This document shows positions 54,455-63,568 of a stretch of DNA of 64,000 bases, one piece after another (position 1 is the stretch's first letter; each line of letters begins with the position of its first letter). Location: positions 434,001 through 498,000 of the forward strand of contig NZ_JANHMP010000002.1 of the NCBI RefSeq assembly GCF_024609265.1. Reading direction: 5' to 3'. This DNA comes from Geothrix campi. GTDB taxonomy: Bacteria > Acidobacteriota > Holophagae > Holophagales > Holophagaceae. Made by a program: the position numbers and the translations under genes. The notes under the pieces were generated by a model. It worked only from the letters and a program-made list of their open reading frames with translations, made no database searches and was not told the origin of the DNA.

Positions 54455-55834
54455 TCAGGATTCTTGAACGCTGCGGCGCTTCAGCCGGTAGTGCAGATCG
54501 CTCCGCGAGATGCCCAAGCGCCGGGCGGCTTCGGCCTGCACACCCCGGCTTTCGTGAAGGGCCCGGTCGACCAGCTGTTCCTCCAGGGCTGAAACCAGCG
54601 CCGGCATGTCCGTCGGCAGGGGGAGCCCCCCCGCGAAGGTCTCGAGGTCGGGCGGGTTCGCCGCGCCCAGACTGGACTCGAGGGGGAAATCCTCCGCCCC
54701 GATGTCGGGGCCCTTCGCCAGAATGCAGGCCCGCTCGATGAGGTTCCGGAGTTCCCGGATGTTGCCGGGGAACGGATAGGCCTGCAGCCGGGCCAGGGCC
54801 CCGGTGGTCAGGGAACGGCGCGGCAGGCCCATGTCCCGGATCGCATGGCTGAGGAAGTGGGTGCACAAATCCGGGAGATCCTCCATGTGCTCGCGCAAGG
54901 GAGGGACCCGGATGGGCACCACGGCGAGGCGGAAGTAAAGGTCCTCGCGGAACAAGCCCTCCCGCACCCGCGCCGGCAGATCGCGGTGGGTGGCCGCGAT
55001 CAACCGGACATCCACATGGCGGGGGGTCCGGCTGCCCACGCGCTGGACCATCCCGTCCATCATCACCCGGAGCAGCTTGGCCTGGAGAGAAGACGGCATC
55101 TCCCCGGCCTCGTCCAGGAACAGAGTCCCGCCGTGGGCAGCCTCGAAGAGCCCCTCGCGGGCCCGGTCGGCCCCGGTGAAGGCCCCCCGCTCATGGCCAA
55201 AGAGTTCGCTCTCGAGGAGCGTTTCGGGCATCGCGGCGCAGTTCACGGCGACGAAGGGTTTCGGGGCCCGCGGGCTCAGCGCATGGAGCGCCCGCGCCAC
55301 GAGTTCTTTGCCCGTCCCCGTCTCACCGGTGATCAGCGCCGTCGCCTGGGTGGGGGCTACACGCTGGAGGGTGTCCCGGAGCTGGGTCATGGGGGCGCTG
55401 AGGCCCAGCAGGCCGCGGAGCCCTTCCGGGTGGCCCGCCTGCCGACGCAGGCGGCGGTTCTCCTTCAGGAGCCCACCATGCTCAAGCGCCCGGTGCACGG
55501 CGGCTTTGATCCCCTCGGGATCGAAGGGTTTCTGCACCACGTCGAAGGCCCCTTGACGCATGGCCGCCACGGCCAGTTCGACGGTGGCGTAGGCCGTGAG
55601 GAAGACGATGGGGACGGCGTCCTCTCCCTGCCAGGCGGCCGCCATGACGTCGAGGCCCTCGCCATCGCCGAGCTTCTGGTCGGTGATCACCAGGTCCGGT
55701 GCCTCGTCCTCCAGGCGCTGCCTGGCCTCGGCAACCGACGCCGCCTCCACCACCCGGTGCCCTGCTTCCTGCAGCACCATCCGCAGGAGTCGGCGCAGGT
55801 TGGCCTCGTCGTCCACGATCAGGATGGTGCCCAT
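54455..55834 (-). CDS. NtrC-family sigma54-dependent response regulator
   Basis: A 459-residue activator with three parts. The receiver domain (residues 1-120) has phosphoacceptor Asp52 in VITDQKLGDG and the acidic pair DDE at the N-terminus. The AAA+ domain has Walker A GETGTGKE, the sigma54-contact loop GAFTGA (in FGHERGAFTGADRA) and a Walker B-like segment GGTLFLDEAGEMP. The C-terminal Fis-type helix-turn-helix (EAARRLGISRSDLHYRLKRR) reads DNA. It overlaps the sensor kinase gene by 16 bases, so the two are one unit. A likely target, a sigma54 promoter for rubrerythrin, lies immediately downstream. Confidence 0.95.
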   Translation of the reverse strand: MGTILIVDDEANLRRLLRMVLQEAGHRVVEAASVAEARQRLEDEAPDLVITDQKLGDGEGLDVMAAAWQGEDAVPIVFLTAYATVELAVAAMRQGAFDVVQKPFDPEGIKAAVHRALEHGGLLKENRRLRRQAGHPEGLRGLLGLSAPMTQLRDTLQRVAPTQATALITGETGTGKELVARALHALSPRAPKPFVAVNCAAMPETLLESELFGHERGAFTGADRAREGLFEAAHGGTLFLDEAGEMPSSLQAKLLRVMMDGMVQRVGSRTPRHVDVRLIAATHRDLPARVREGLFREDLYFRLAVVPIRVPPLREHMEDLPDLCTHFLSHAIRDMGLPRRSLTTGALARLQAYPFPGNIRELRNLIERACILAKGPDIGAEDFPLESSLGAANPPDLETFAGGLPLPTDMPALVSALEEQLVDRALHESRGVQAEAARRLGISRSDLHYRLKRRSVQES

Positions 55835-57132
55835 GGGGCGTCCTCCTCAGGGATCCGCAGGCCGAAACGGACGCAGCCCACCCGGTTCTCCTCCAGGAGC
55901 AGATCCCCCCCATGTCCACGTGCCATGGAACGGGCGATCGCCAGGCCGAGCCCGGTTCCCCGCGGCTTGGTGGTGAAGAAGGGCTCTCCCAGCCGGGCGG
56001 CCACGGCAGGAGGGATCGCATCGCCTTCGTTTTCCACGAAGAAGACCGAGCATTCCGCCTCCTGCCGGACGCCCATGCGGATCCGGCGCCCGCGGGGCGT
56101 GGCGTCGATGGCATTGAGGAGCAGGTTGAGCAGGGCCTGCTGGACCTGGAACGGGTCCAGATTGGCCAACCGGTCTTCGGAGGGAGCGACCTCCAGTTGC
56201 AGCCCCGCCTCCTCGGCCCTGGCCCTGGCCAGCCCAGCGGCCGAACCGAGGGCCGTGGCGATCTCCACGCTCCTTCGCTCAGGCGGCCGCTGCCGGGCAT
56301 ATGCCAGGAAATCCTCCGTGAGCCGCTCCAGGCGCAGGGATTCCTGGGCCAGGATCGAGAAGAATTCATCCCGGTTCTCCGGCGAGGCGTCGGGGCGGCT
56401 GGTCGCCGTGAGCGCCGTGCGGATCATGGCGACTGGGTTGCGGATCTCATGGGCGATGGCCCCGGACAGCCGGCCGATCGCCGCCAGCTTCTCCTCCTGG
56501 ACCAGGCGGTCCCGGGTCCGGGCCAGCTCGGCCATGCCGGCGCGCACTTCGGCTTCCTGGTGCCACTGCTGGACCACGAGCAGGCGGACGATGATGGCGA
56601 ACAGAAGGAAGATGAGCGCCACGGTGGTGGCCTCGAAGTATTCGACGAGCGCCCCCGCTGGCGTGGACCCCGCGGGAGTCCAAACTTGGAAGATGGTGAG
56701 GCCGCTGGCCACCAGCACCGTGGCTGCCAAACCGGCCAGGGATAACCAAAACGCCGAGGCCAGGACCGGGATGACGAGCAGGACCACATAGTGGCTCTCC
56801 TGCCCAGAGTTGATCCTCGCGAGGATGACCGCGAACAGGAGATGCACGGCCACCGAAACTCGCGCGAAGGTGCCTGGCCGCAGCCACTCCCGACCGGACA
56901 TGAGCCAGAGCTCGCCGAGGAGGAGCAGGAACCGAAGGCAGAGCGCCAGTGCGATGGCGAAGGGCAGGGACCCGAGGAGGGGGCGGAAGACCAGGTGGAT
57001 GCCAAGCAGGCAGAGCAGCACCCCCAGGCTGAGCAGGATGAGGATGCTGTTCTGCCTGCGGAAGGCGGCGAGTTTCAGAGGAGGTGGAGATCCCCAGATG
57101 CCCGTGGCGAAATGGGAGGTGTCTTTCCCCAT
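55819..57132 (-). CDS. Membrane sensor histidine kinase
   Basis: A 437-residue two-component sensor. The N-terminal 185 residues have about six hydrophobic helices (for example ILILLSLGVLLCLLGIHLVF, FWLSLAGLAATVLVASGLTI), giving a membrane-embedded sensing region with no large periplasmic loop. The H-box is AIAHEIRNPVAMIRTAL (phosphorylated His about residue 230). N-, G1- and G2-type ATP-site motifs follow: QQALLNLLLNAIDATPRG, VENEGDAIPP and TKPRGTGLGLAIARSMA. It is the first gene of the pair with the sigma54 activator. The signal is unknown; the downstream rubrerythrin suggests redox or peroxide, as inference. Confidence 0.93.
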   Translation of the reverse strand: MGKDTSHFATGIWGSPPPLKLAAFRRQNSILILLSLGVLLCLLGIHLVFRPLLGSLPFAIALALCLRFLLLLGELWLMSGREWLRPGTFARVSVAVHLLFAVILARINSGQESHYVVLLVIPVLASAFWLSLAGLAATVLVASGLTIFQVWTPAGSTPAGALVEYFEATTVALIFLLFAIIVRLLVVQQWHQEAEVRAGMAELARTRDRLVQEEKLAAIGRLSGAIAHEIRNPVAMIRTALTATSRPDASPENRDEFFSILAQESLRLERLTEDFLAYARQRPPERRSVEIATALGSAAGLARARAEEAGLQLEVAPSEDRLANLDPFQVQQALLNLLLNAIDATPRGRRIRMGVRQEAECSVFFVENEGDAIPPAVAARLGEPFFTTKPRGTGLGLAIARSMARGHGGDLLLEENRVGCVRFGLRIPEEDAPWAPS

Positions 57133-57147
57133 GCGTTGATTTGAGCC

Positions 57148-58797
57148 CTATTCCTCGTCCGGCGCCAGTCCTTCCACCTTCTTCATCTTGATGACATCGC
57201 CGTGATCCTGGACGATGCAGCGCAGCCAGTCCTCGGGGGCCTTGGGATGGGTGACCTCGCCCTTCCCGTTGCGCACGTTGCCGTCGAGGTATTTCCAGAT
57301 GAGGGATTCGCCCAGCTTCTTCCACCGGCCCATGAGCTCCTCGGACTGGTTGGCGGCGCGCTGAGTGAGGTAGGCCTGAGCCTGGGCGGGGTCCTGCTTG
57401 TAGAGGTCCAGGGCCTTGCGGTCCACGTCCGCCTGCTCGGTCAGATAGCGGCCTTCGAATTCGCGCTGCACCTTCTGGACATCCACGATCATGTCGCTCC
57501 AGCGGGTGTAGGTGTAGTTGCTCACGAAGTTGAAGGTCCAGAAGGCGCTGTCCCAGCTGAAGGCGTCGAAGTTGCCCGTGCCGATGGCGAAGGCCTTGGG
57601 GGGAGCGGTGATGCCGCAGGAGATGGGCTGGTAGACCGTGGTGTAGGTGTCGTCCACGCCGAACCAGAGGATGCCGCCCACGGGGCCGGGCATCCAGCCG
57701 CGGGCCTGGCTCACGAAGGAGAAGCCGGTCTGCTGCGTGCTGATGGCGCGCTCGTGGAGGTACTCCTGGCCATCCACCTTCCAGGTCATGGGACGCCAGC
57801 GGTAGGGCAGCTTGTAGGGCCCGGCGCCCACGTCCTTGGTCATGTCGAACTCGGTGCCTTCGAAGTGGTCGCGCATGAGCTGCATGGCGTCATGCACATC
57901 CAGCTTCTGGTCCGGCTTGATGAAGAGCGGCATGGGTTTGGCGCCCTTCACCGCCTTCACGTAGTCGATGGAGAGGTTCAGGCTGGGCGCGGCGCGGCGG
58001 AACAGGCTCCACACGCGGGCCTCGCAGGCGCGCAGGGCGCCGAAGCTCAGGGGCGCGTAGGTGTCGGCGAAGCTGAAATCCTTGTCCTCGCCCTTGAAGT
58101 AGCCCTTCTCCCGGGCGAAGGGGATGAGGTCCTTGCTGTAGAGGGCGGCGTTGGGATCATTCAGGGGGAACTGGCGGATGCGGGCCTGGTTGGCATGGGC
58201 GCTGATGGTGCCGTCGGGCAGCTTGTAGGCGACCCACAGGGCCCCCTTCTGGCCCTTGCCCTTGCCGATCATCTCGAGGATCCAGACTTCGTTGGGGTCG
58301 GCGATGGAGAAGCTCTCGCCCTCTGAGGCGTAGCCATAGGTCTCGGCCAGACTGGTCATGACCTGGATGGCCTCGCGGGCGGTCTTGGCGCGTTCCAGGC
58401 CGATGTAGATGAGGCTGCCGTAGTCCACGATGCCGCTGGGCACCTGCAGCTCCTTCCGCCCGCCGAAGGTGGTCTCGGCGATGGTGACCTGGTGCTCGTT
58501 CATGTTGCCGACACGGGTGTAGGTCACGGGGGCTTCAGGAATGCTGCCCAGCACCTTGCCCGTGTCGAAGGTGAAGCCGCTGTCCCACTCCCGGATCACG
58601 CGGACTTCGCCTGGGCTGTGCTTCGCGCCGGGCTTGAAATAGAGCTCGCCGTAGAGGGTGTGGCTGTCGGCGGCGTAGGTGATCATGGTCGAGCCGTCCT
58701 TGCTCGCGCCCTTGGTGATCAACAGGTTGGTGCAGGCCTCCAGGGCCGCGCCGGCGGTCAGGAGGGTGGCGAGTAGGACGATGGGGCGGAGACGCAT
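57148..58797 (-). CDS. C69-family dipeptidase
   Basis: A 549-residue peptidase. A signal peptide (MRLRPIVLLATLLTAGAALEA) ends directly before Cys22, in the sequence ACTNLLITKGASKDGSTM. Family C69 enzymes are Ntn-hydrolases whose N-terminal Cys is exposed by processing, so signal cleavage here would create the active nucleophile. Later family features include PSGIVDYGSLIYIGLERAKTA, EGESFSIADPNEVWILEMIGKG, and PVGGILWFGVDDTYTTVYQPI. Likely periplasmic, cleaving dipeptides. It is separated from the histidine kinase gene by 15 bases but has no clear regulatory link. Confidence 0.9.
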   Translation of the reverse strand: MRLRPIVLLATLLTAGAALEACTNLLITKGASKDGSTMITYAADSHTLYGELYFKPGAKHSPGEVRVIREWDSGFTFDTGKVLGSIPEAPVTYTRVGNMNEHQVTIAETTFGGRKELQVPSGIVDYGSLIYIGLERAKTAREAIQVMTSLAETYGYASEGESFSIADPNEVWILEMIGKGKGQKGALWVAYKLPDGTISAHANQARIRQFPLNDPNAALYSKDLIPFAREKGYFKGEDKDFSFADTYAPLSFGALRACEARVWSLFRRAAPSLNLSIDYVKAVKGAKPMPLFIKPDQKLDVHDAMQLMRDHFEGTEFDMTKDVGAGPYKLPYRWRPMTWKVDGQEYLHERAISTQQTGFSFVSQARGWMPGPVGGILWFGVDDTYTTVYQPISCGITAPPKAFAIGTGNFDAFSWDSAFWTFNFVSNYTYTRWSDMIVDVQKVQREFEGRYLTEQADVDRKALDLYKQDPAQAQAYLTQRAANQSEELMGRWKKLGESLIWKYLDGNVRNGKGEVTHPKAPEDWLRCIVQDHGDVIKMKKVEGLAPDEE

Positions 58798-58821
58798 GGA
58801 GATCCTTGAAATGAGGGTGGG

Positions 58822-59445
58822 TCAGAAGCGAAGGCTGGTGCCGAGTGAAACGAGGGCGCGGGTCGGGCCGTAGTCGACGCGATGGCCCCAGAAGGACGAC
58901 ATGTCACCGTGGACATAGCGGAGTTCCAGGGTGGCATGGGGATTGAACCGCCATCCGGCCCCCGCGGAGAAGGTCAGGCTCCATTCCGTGTCGGTGTCGG
59001 TCCCCGTGCCTGGTTCAGCGCCTCGCCGGGTTTCGTTCCAGAGGGTCCCGCCCACGCCGAGGATGCCGAAGAGCCCGCTCCGGCTATGGTCCTCCAGGTG
59101 GGGCATCCATTCATAGGCGACGGTATAGGCCTCCATGCGGCTGCGCACCAGGTTCGGTACGGTGACCCAGGTGCTGCCGTTCCAGGCGGTGGTGAGGCCC
59201 CGCTGGATCGATCCGGAGGAATCCGCCCGCAGGTAGTCGATCCGGAGTCGGCTGAGGAAGCGGCTCTCCCGGTTGAAGTGGACCTGGATGCCGGCCTGGA
59301 ATCCGGGGTCGAAGTACGAGCCCCACTCGCTGGTGGGCTGGATCACGGCGAGTCCGATGCCGAAGCGGTTGCCCCCCGGGTTCTCCTGGGCAGGGAGGGC
59401 CAGGGCCGCGGTGACAAGCAGGAGTGGAAGGGCTGGGAATCTCAT
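58822..59445 (-). CDS. Probable outer-membrane beta-barrel protein
   Basis: A 207-residue protein with a signal peptide (MRFPALPLLLVTAALALPAQ) and no long hydrophobic helix afterwards. The rest alternates short strands and turns: FGIGLAVIQP, FQAGIQVHFN, RLRIDYLRAD, YTVAYEWMPH, LFGILGVGGTLW, ATLELRYVHGD, ending ALVSLGTSLRF. The final Phe and the amphipathic strand pattern are typical of small eight-stranded outer-membrane barrels (OmpW/OmpX-like size). No exact family is assigned. It lies 24 bases upstream of the C69 gene in the same direction. Confidence 0.75.
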   Translation of the reverse strand: MRFPALPLLLVTAALALPAQENPGGNRFGIGLAVIQPTSEWGSYFDPGFQAGIQVHFNRESRFLSRLRIDYLRADSSGSIQRGLTTAWNGSTWVTVPNLVRSRMEAYTVAYEWMPHLEDHSRSGLFGILGVGGTLWNETRRGAEPGTGTDTDTEWSLTFSAGAGWRFNPHATLELRYVHGDMSSFWGHRVDYGPTRALVSLGTSLRF

Positions 59446-59454
59446 GTGGGAAGG

Positions 59455-61461
59455 CTACCAGATGGCCGGCCGGACCTTCTCCGGCCGCTTCATGGGATCT
59501 CCATCCTTGCAGCCGAAGGCTTCGTAGAACTCGGGAAGATTGGCCAGGGGCCCGTTGACACGGAATTTGGCGGGGCTGTGGGGATCGGTGACGGCTCGGA
59601 GGCGGATGGCCTCCTCGCGGGTGAGGGTGCGCCAGGTCTCGGCGTAGCCCAGGAAGAAGCGCTGCCCCGGAGTGAAGCCCCCGATTTTTCCGACCGGGGC
59701 TTTGCCCTTCTGGCTCAGCTGCCAGGCATCCCAGGCGATCTTGAGGCCGCCCAGATCGGCGATGTTCTCGCCCAGCGTGAGCTTCCCGTTGAGATGGAGA
59801 CCGGGCAGGGGCTCGAAGGCGTCGAACTGCTTCACCACCAGCTCGGCGCGGGTGTTGTAGGCCTTCTCGTCTTCGGGCGTCCACCAGCTCTTCAGATTGC
59901 CATCGGCGTCGTACTGGCGGCCCTCGTCATCGAAGCCGTGGGTCATTTCATGGCCGATGGTGGCGCCGATGTTCCCGTAGTTGACGGCATCGTCGGCCGT
60001 GGCGTCGAAGTAGGGCGGCTGGAGGATGCCCGCCGGGAACACGATCTCGTTCATGGTGGGGCTGTAGTAGGCGTTGTTGGTCTGGGGCGTCATGCTCCAT
60101 TCGTTGCGGTCGATGGGTCGGCCGAGCTTCGCCAGGCGCCGCTGGAACTCGAAGCGGTGCGTCTCGAGGTAGTTGAGGACGTAGGGCTGGCGCTTGACTT
60201 CCAGCCTGGCGTAGTCGCGCCAGACATCGGGATAGCCGATTTTCACGCGCATGGCGGCCAGCTTCTGCCGAGCCCTCGCCTTGGTGGGAGCGCTCATCCA
60301 TTCGAGGCCGTCGATGCGGGCTCCCAGGGCCGTGCGCAGGTTCTCCACCATCGCCAGTACCTTGGCCTTGCTGCTGGCCGGGAAGGCGCGTTGGACATAG
60401 AGCTTGCCCAGGGTCTCCCCCAGGCCGCGATCTGCGGCGAACATCACGCGCTTCCAGCGGGGGTGCTGGGCGGTGGTGCCCTGGAGCTTCGTCCCGAAGA
60501 AGGTGAAATCCTCCTGCTCGAAGGCCTTGGGCAGGGCTGGGGCCGCTTCGTGGAGGAGCGTCCAGCGCAGGTAGACGCGCCACTCCTCCGCTGGCACCTC
60601 CCGCATCATCCGCCCAAGCTCGGCCATGAAGAGGGGCTGCCGCACCACGAACCGGTCCGGCGCAATCACGCCCTGGGCCTTCAGGTAGAGCTCCACGGGG
60701 AAGCCCGGCGCGGCGGACTGGAGCTGCCCGGGCGTCATGGCGTGGTAGATGGCGTTGGGGTCCCGCTGCTCCACCCGGGTCATGCTCGCTCTGGCGAGAC
60801 GCGTCTCCAGGGCCAGGATGCGGTCGGCGTCTCCGGCCTGGAAGCCGGCCATGGTCATCATTTTCGCGACATGGGCCCGGTAGCTGGCGAGGAGCTCCTT
60901 CGACTTGGGGTCGTCTTTCAGGTAGTAGTCCCGATCCGGCAGGCCGAGGCCGCCCTGGGCCAACACCATGGAATAACGGCTGCTCTCCTTGTCGTCCTGC
61001 TCGACGCCGAAATAGAAACCCGCAGATGCGCCCTGCCGGTGCAGATCCGCCAGCGCGGCCACCAGGGTGATCGCATTCGTCACCCCGTCGATGCGCGCGA
61101 ACAGCGGAGCCAAGGGCTTGAGCCCCGCGGCCTCGATGCCCGCCTCGTCCATGCCGCTGGCGTAGAAGTCCCCGACCTTCCGCGTTTCGGAACCCGGAGC
61201 GGCCTTGGCGGCTGCCGCGGCTTCCATGATCTCCCGCAGGATCTGGTGGGTCCGGGTGTCGATTTCCTGGTCCACGCCGTAGCGCTCGTATTCGGCGGGG
61301 ATGGCCGTGCGTTTCGCCCAACCACCCACGGCGTACTGGAAGAAGTCCTGGCAGGGCTTCACGGTGGAATCGAGGTTCGCGGGATTGAAGCCCTTGTAAG
61401 GCAGCTGGGCAGATAGCGGTGCCATCAGCGCCAGGGCGAGAAGTGCGGATCGAGTGTTCAC
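59455..61461 (-). CDS. M13 (neprilysin-like) zinc metallopeptidase, first of a tandem pair
   Basis: A 668-residue exported peptidase. The start is a GTG at 61461 behind AAGGA, giving a signal peptide (NTRSALLALALMAPLSAQL). Zinc motif HEMTH lies near residues 503-507 (IGHEMTHGFDDEG), the downstream ENIAD Glu ligand motif is LGENIADLGGLKIAWDA, and substrate-binding NAYYSPTMNEIVFPAGILQPP is intact. M13 proteases cleave small peptides at the cell surface. The ORF upstream of the GTG continues only as antisense noise. It has a close paralogue immediately upstream. Confidence 0.93.
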   Translation of the reverse strand: MNTRSALLALALMAPLSAQLPYKGFNPANLDSTVKPCQDFFQYAVGGWAKRTAIPAEYERYGVDQEIDTRTHQILREIMEAAAAAKAAPGSETRKVGDFYASGMDEAGIEAAGLKPLAPLFARIDGVTNAITLVAALADLHRQGASAGFYFGVEQDDKESSRYSMVLAQGGLGLPDRDYYLKDDPKSKELLASYRAHVAKMMTMAGFQAGDADRILALETRLARASMTRVEQRDPNAIYHAMTPGQLQSAAPGFPVELYLKAQGVIAPDRFVVRQPLFMAELGRMMREVPAEEWRVYLRWTLLHEAAPALPKAFEQEDFTFFGTKLQGTTAQHPRWKRVMFAADRGLGETLGKLYVQRAFPASSKAKVLAMVENLRTALGARIDGLEWMSAPTKARARQKLAAMRVKIGYPDVWRDYARLEVKRQPYVLNYLETHRFEFQRRLAKLGRPIDRNEWSMTPQTNNAYYSPTMNEIVFPAGILQPPYFDATADDAVNYGNIGATIGHEMTHGFDDEGRQYDADGNLKSWWTPEDEKAYNTRAELVVKQFDAFEPLPGLHLNGKLTLGENIADLGGLKIAWDAWQLSQKGKAPVGKIGGFTPGQRFFLGYAETWRTLTREEAIRLRAVTDPHSPAKFRVNGPLANLPEFYEAFGCKDGDPMKRPEKVRPAIW

Positions 61462-61511
61462 ACCATTTCCTTTTATCGATCTCCGGAAGGCGCAACCTTC
61501 CGGAGCAGGGG

Positions 61512-63536
61512 CTACCAGATGGCCGGCCGCACCTTGACGTCCCGCTTCATGGGCTGGCCGTCGGTGCAGCCGAAGGCGTCGTAGAACTCCGGCAGGTTGG
61601 ACAGGGGGCCGATCACACGCTCCCGGCCGGGGCTGTGGGGATCGGTCTTGAGGCGCACGGAGAGCGCGGCCTCGCGGATGTGGTTGCGCCACACCGCCGC
61701 GGCACCCAGGAAGAAGCGCTGGGGCCCGGTGAACCCGTCGATGGGGACGGGAACGGGCTTGCCCTTCAGGCTGTTCTGGTAGGCGGCGAAGGCGATCTTC
61801 AGGCCGCCGATGTCGGCGATGTTCTCGCCGAGGGTGAGCTTGCCGTTCACGTGTTCGCCCTTGAGGGGTTCGTAGGCGTCGTACTGCTTCACCACCAGGT
61901 CCGTGCGCGACTGGTAGGCCTGCTTGTCCGCCTCGGTCCACCAGTTCTTGAGGTTGCCTTCCGCGTCGAACTGGCTGCCGCTGTCGTCGAAGCCATGGGT
62001 CATCTCGTGGCCGATGACAAAGCCCAGGGCCCCGTAGTTCACGGCGTCATCCGCCTTCGCGTCGAAGAAGGGCGGCTGGAGGATGCCGGCCGGGAACACG
62101 ATCTCGTTCATGGTGGGGCTGTAATAGGCATTCACGGTGGGCGGCGTCATGCCCCACTCCGTGCGGTCGATGGGTTTACCCAGCTTCGCCAGGTTTTCCT
62201 GGATGCGGAAGGCGGCCGCCCGGCGCACGTTGCCGAAGTAGTCATCCCGCTTGATGTCGAAGGCATAGGTCTTCCACTTGTCGGGATAGCCGATCTTCAC
62301 CCCGAAGGCATTGAGCTTCGTGAGGGCCTGCTGCTTGGTCTCGGGGCTCATCCAGTCCAGGTTCGTGATGCGCTCCCGCAGGGCCACGCGGAGGTTCTCC
62401 ACCAGCTCGAGAACCTTCTTCTTGGCTTCGGGGGGGAAGGCCACCTTCACGTAGAGCTGGCCCAGGGCCTCGCCCAGGGTGCCGTCCGTCATGGCCTCGA
62501 TGCGCTTGGCGTGGGGCTCCCGCTCGGGGGTGCCGTTCAGCACCTTGCCGTGGAAGGCGAAGGCTTCTTCGCCAAAAGCCTTGGGCAGCAGGTTGGCGGT
62601 GGCGCTGAGGGCATGCCAGCGCAGGTAGGTGCGCCACTGGGGGGCGGGCACCTCGGAGGCCAGCTTGCCGAAGGCCTGGAAGAAGGAGGGCTGGCTGAGG
62701 TTCAGGTCGGCGAGCTTGACGCCGCGGGCCGCGAAATAGCCCTTCCAGTCGAACCCGGAGGCCTCGGCCACCATCTGGTCGAGGGTCCGCTTGTTGTAGG
62801 TCTTCTGGGGGTTCCGCAGCTCCACGCGGGTCCACTGGGCTTGGGCCAGGCGGGTTTCCAGGTCCAGCACCACCTTGGCGCGGACCCGGGCGAGAGCAGG
62901 GGCGTCGCCGGCCAGTTCCAGCATCCTGGCGATGTGGGCCTCGTACTTGGCGCGGATGTCCCGGCTGCGGGCGTCGTCCTTCAGGTAGTAGTCGCGGTCG
63001 GGCAGGCCCGTGCCTCCCTGGCCCAGGTAGCCCAGGTACTGGGTGGAGGCCTTGGCGTCCTGGCGCACGAAGAAGCCGAAGCCGCCGGGCAGGCCCTGGG
63101 CGTGCAGCTTGGCCAGCAGAGCCGGGAGCTGTTTCGTGTCCTTGAGGCCGTCGATGGTGGCGAAGATGGGCTTCATGGGCGCCAGGCCGCGCCTCTCGAT
63201 GGCGCCCTCGTTCATGCCGGAGGCGTAGAAGTCGCCCACCTTCTGCTGGACGCTGCCCTTGGCCCAGGCGGTCTTCGCGCTGGTCTCGTTCAGGATCTTC
63301 TGGAGGATGGCCCGGTTCCGCTCGCTCAGTTCCTCCATGGCGCCATAGCGGGACTTGTCCGCGGGGAGGCTGTGGGACTTGAGCCAGCCGCCGTTGGCGA
63401 ACCGGTAGAAGTCGTCGCAGGGCTTCACGGTGGTGTCGAGGTTGGCGGGGTCGACGCCGAGCTTGGACTGGGCGACGAGGGAGAAGGCTGCCAGGCCCAG
63501 GCAGAGGTAGAGAGAGGCTCGGAGGGGGGACGCCAT
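61512..63536 (-). CDS. M13 (neprilysin-like) zinc metallopeptidase, second of a tandem pair
   Basis: A 674-residue exported peptidase, closely related to the neighbour at 59455: same signal-peptide layout (MASPLRASLYLCLGLAAFSLVAQ), HEMTH near residues 509-513, ENIADIGGLKIAFAAYQ and NAYYSPTMNEIVFPAGILQPP. The start ATG at 63536 has an ACGAGG site; an in-frame TTG two codons earlier is less likely. The similarity over the whole length suggests a tandem duplication. Both copies keep all catalytic residues, so both should be active. They lie 50 bases apart in one direction. Confidence 0.93.
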   Translation of the reverse strand: MASPLRASLYLCLGLAAFSLVAQSKLGVDPANLDTTVKPCDDFYRFANGGWLKSHSLPADKSRYGAMEELSERNRAILQKILNETSAKTAWAKGSVQQKVGDFYASGMNEGAIERRGLAPMKPIFATIDGLKDTKQLPALLAKLHAQGLPGGFGFFVRQDAKASTQYLGYLGQGGTGLPDRDYYLKDDARSRDIRAKYEAHIARMLELAGDAPALARVRAKVVLDLETRLAQAQWTRVELRNPQKTYNKRTLDQMVAEASGFDWKGYFAARGVKLADLNLSQPSFFQAFGKLASEVPAPQWRTYLRWHALSATANLLPKAFGEEAFAFHGKVLNGTPEREPHAKRIEAMTDGTLGEALGQLYVKVAFPPEAKKKVLELVENLRVALRERITNLDWMSPETKQQALTKLNAFGVKIGYPDKWKTYAFDIKRDDYFGNVRRAAAFRIQENLAKLGKPIDRTEWGMTPPTVNAYYSPTMNEIVFPAGILQPPFFDAKADDAVNYGALGFVIGHEMTHGFDDSGSQFDAEGNLKNWWTEADKQAYQSRTDLVVKQYDAYEPLKGEHVNGKLTLGENIADIGGLKIAFAAYQNSLKGKPVPVPIDGFTGPQRFFLGAAAVWRNHIREAALSVRLKTDPHSPGRERVIGPLSNLPEFYDAFGCTDGQPMKRDVKVRPAIW

Positions 63537-63568
63537 GAACAACCTCGTAAGATGAGGGTAAAAGCCTA

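Noticed and set aside
58882-61416. An 844-codon plus-strand frame
   Set aside because: It is antisense to the M13 gene and the barrel gene; no motif or start signal.
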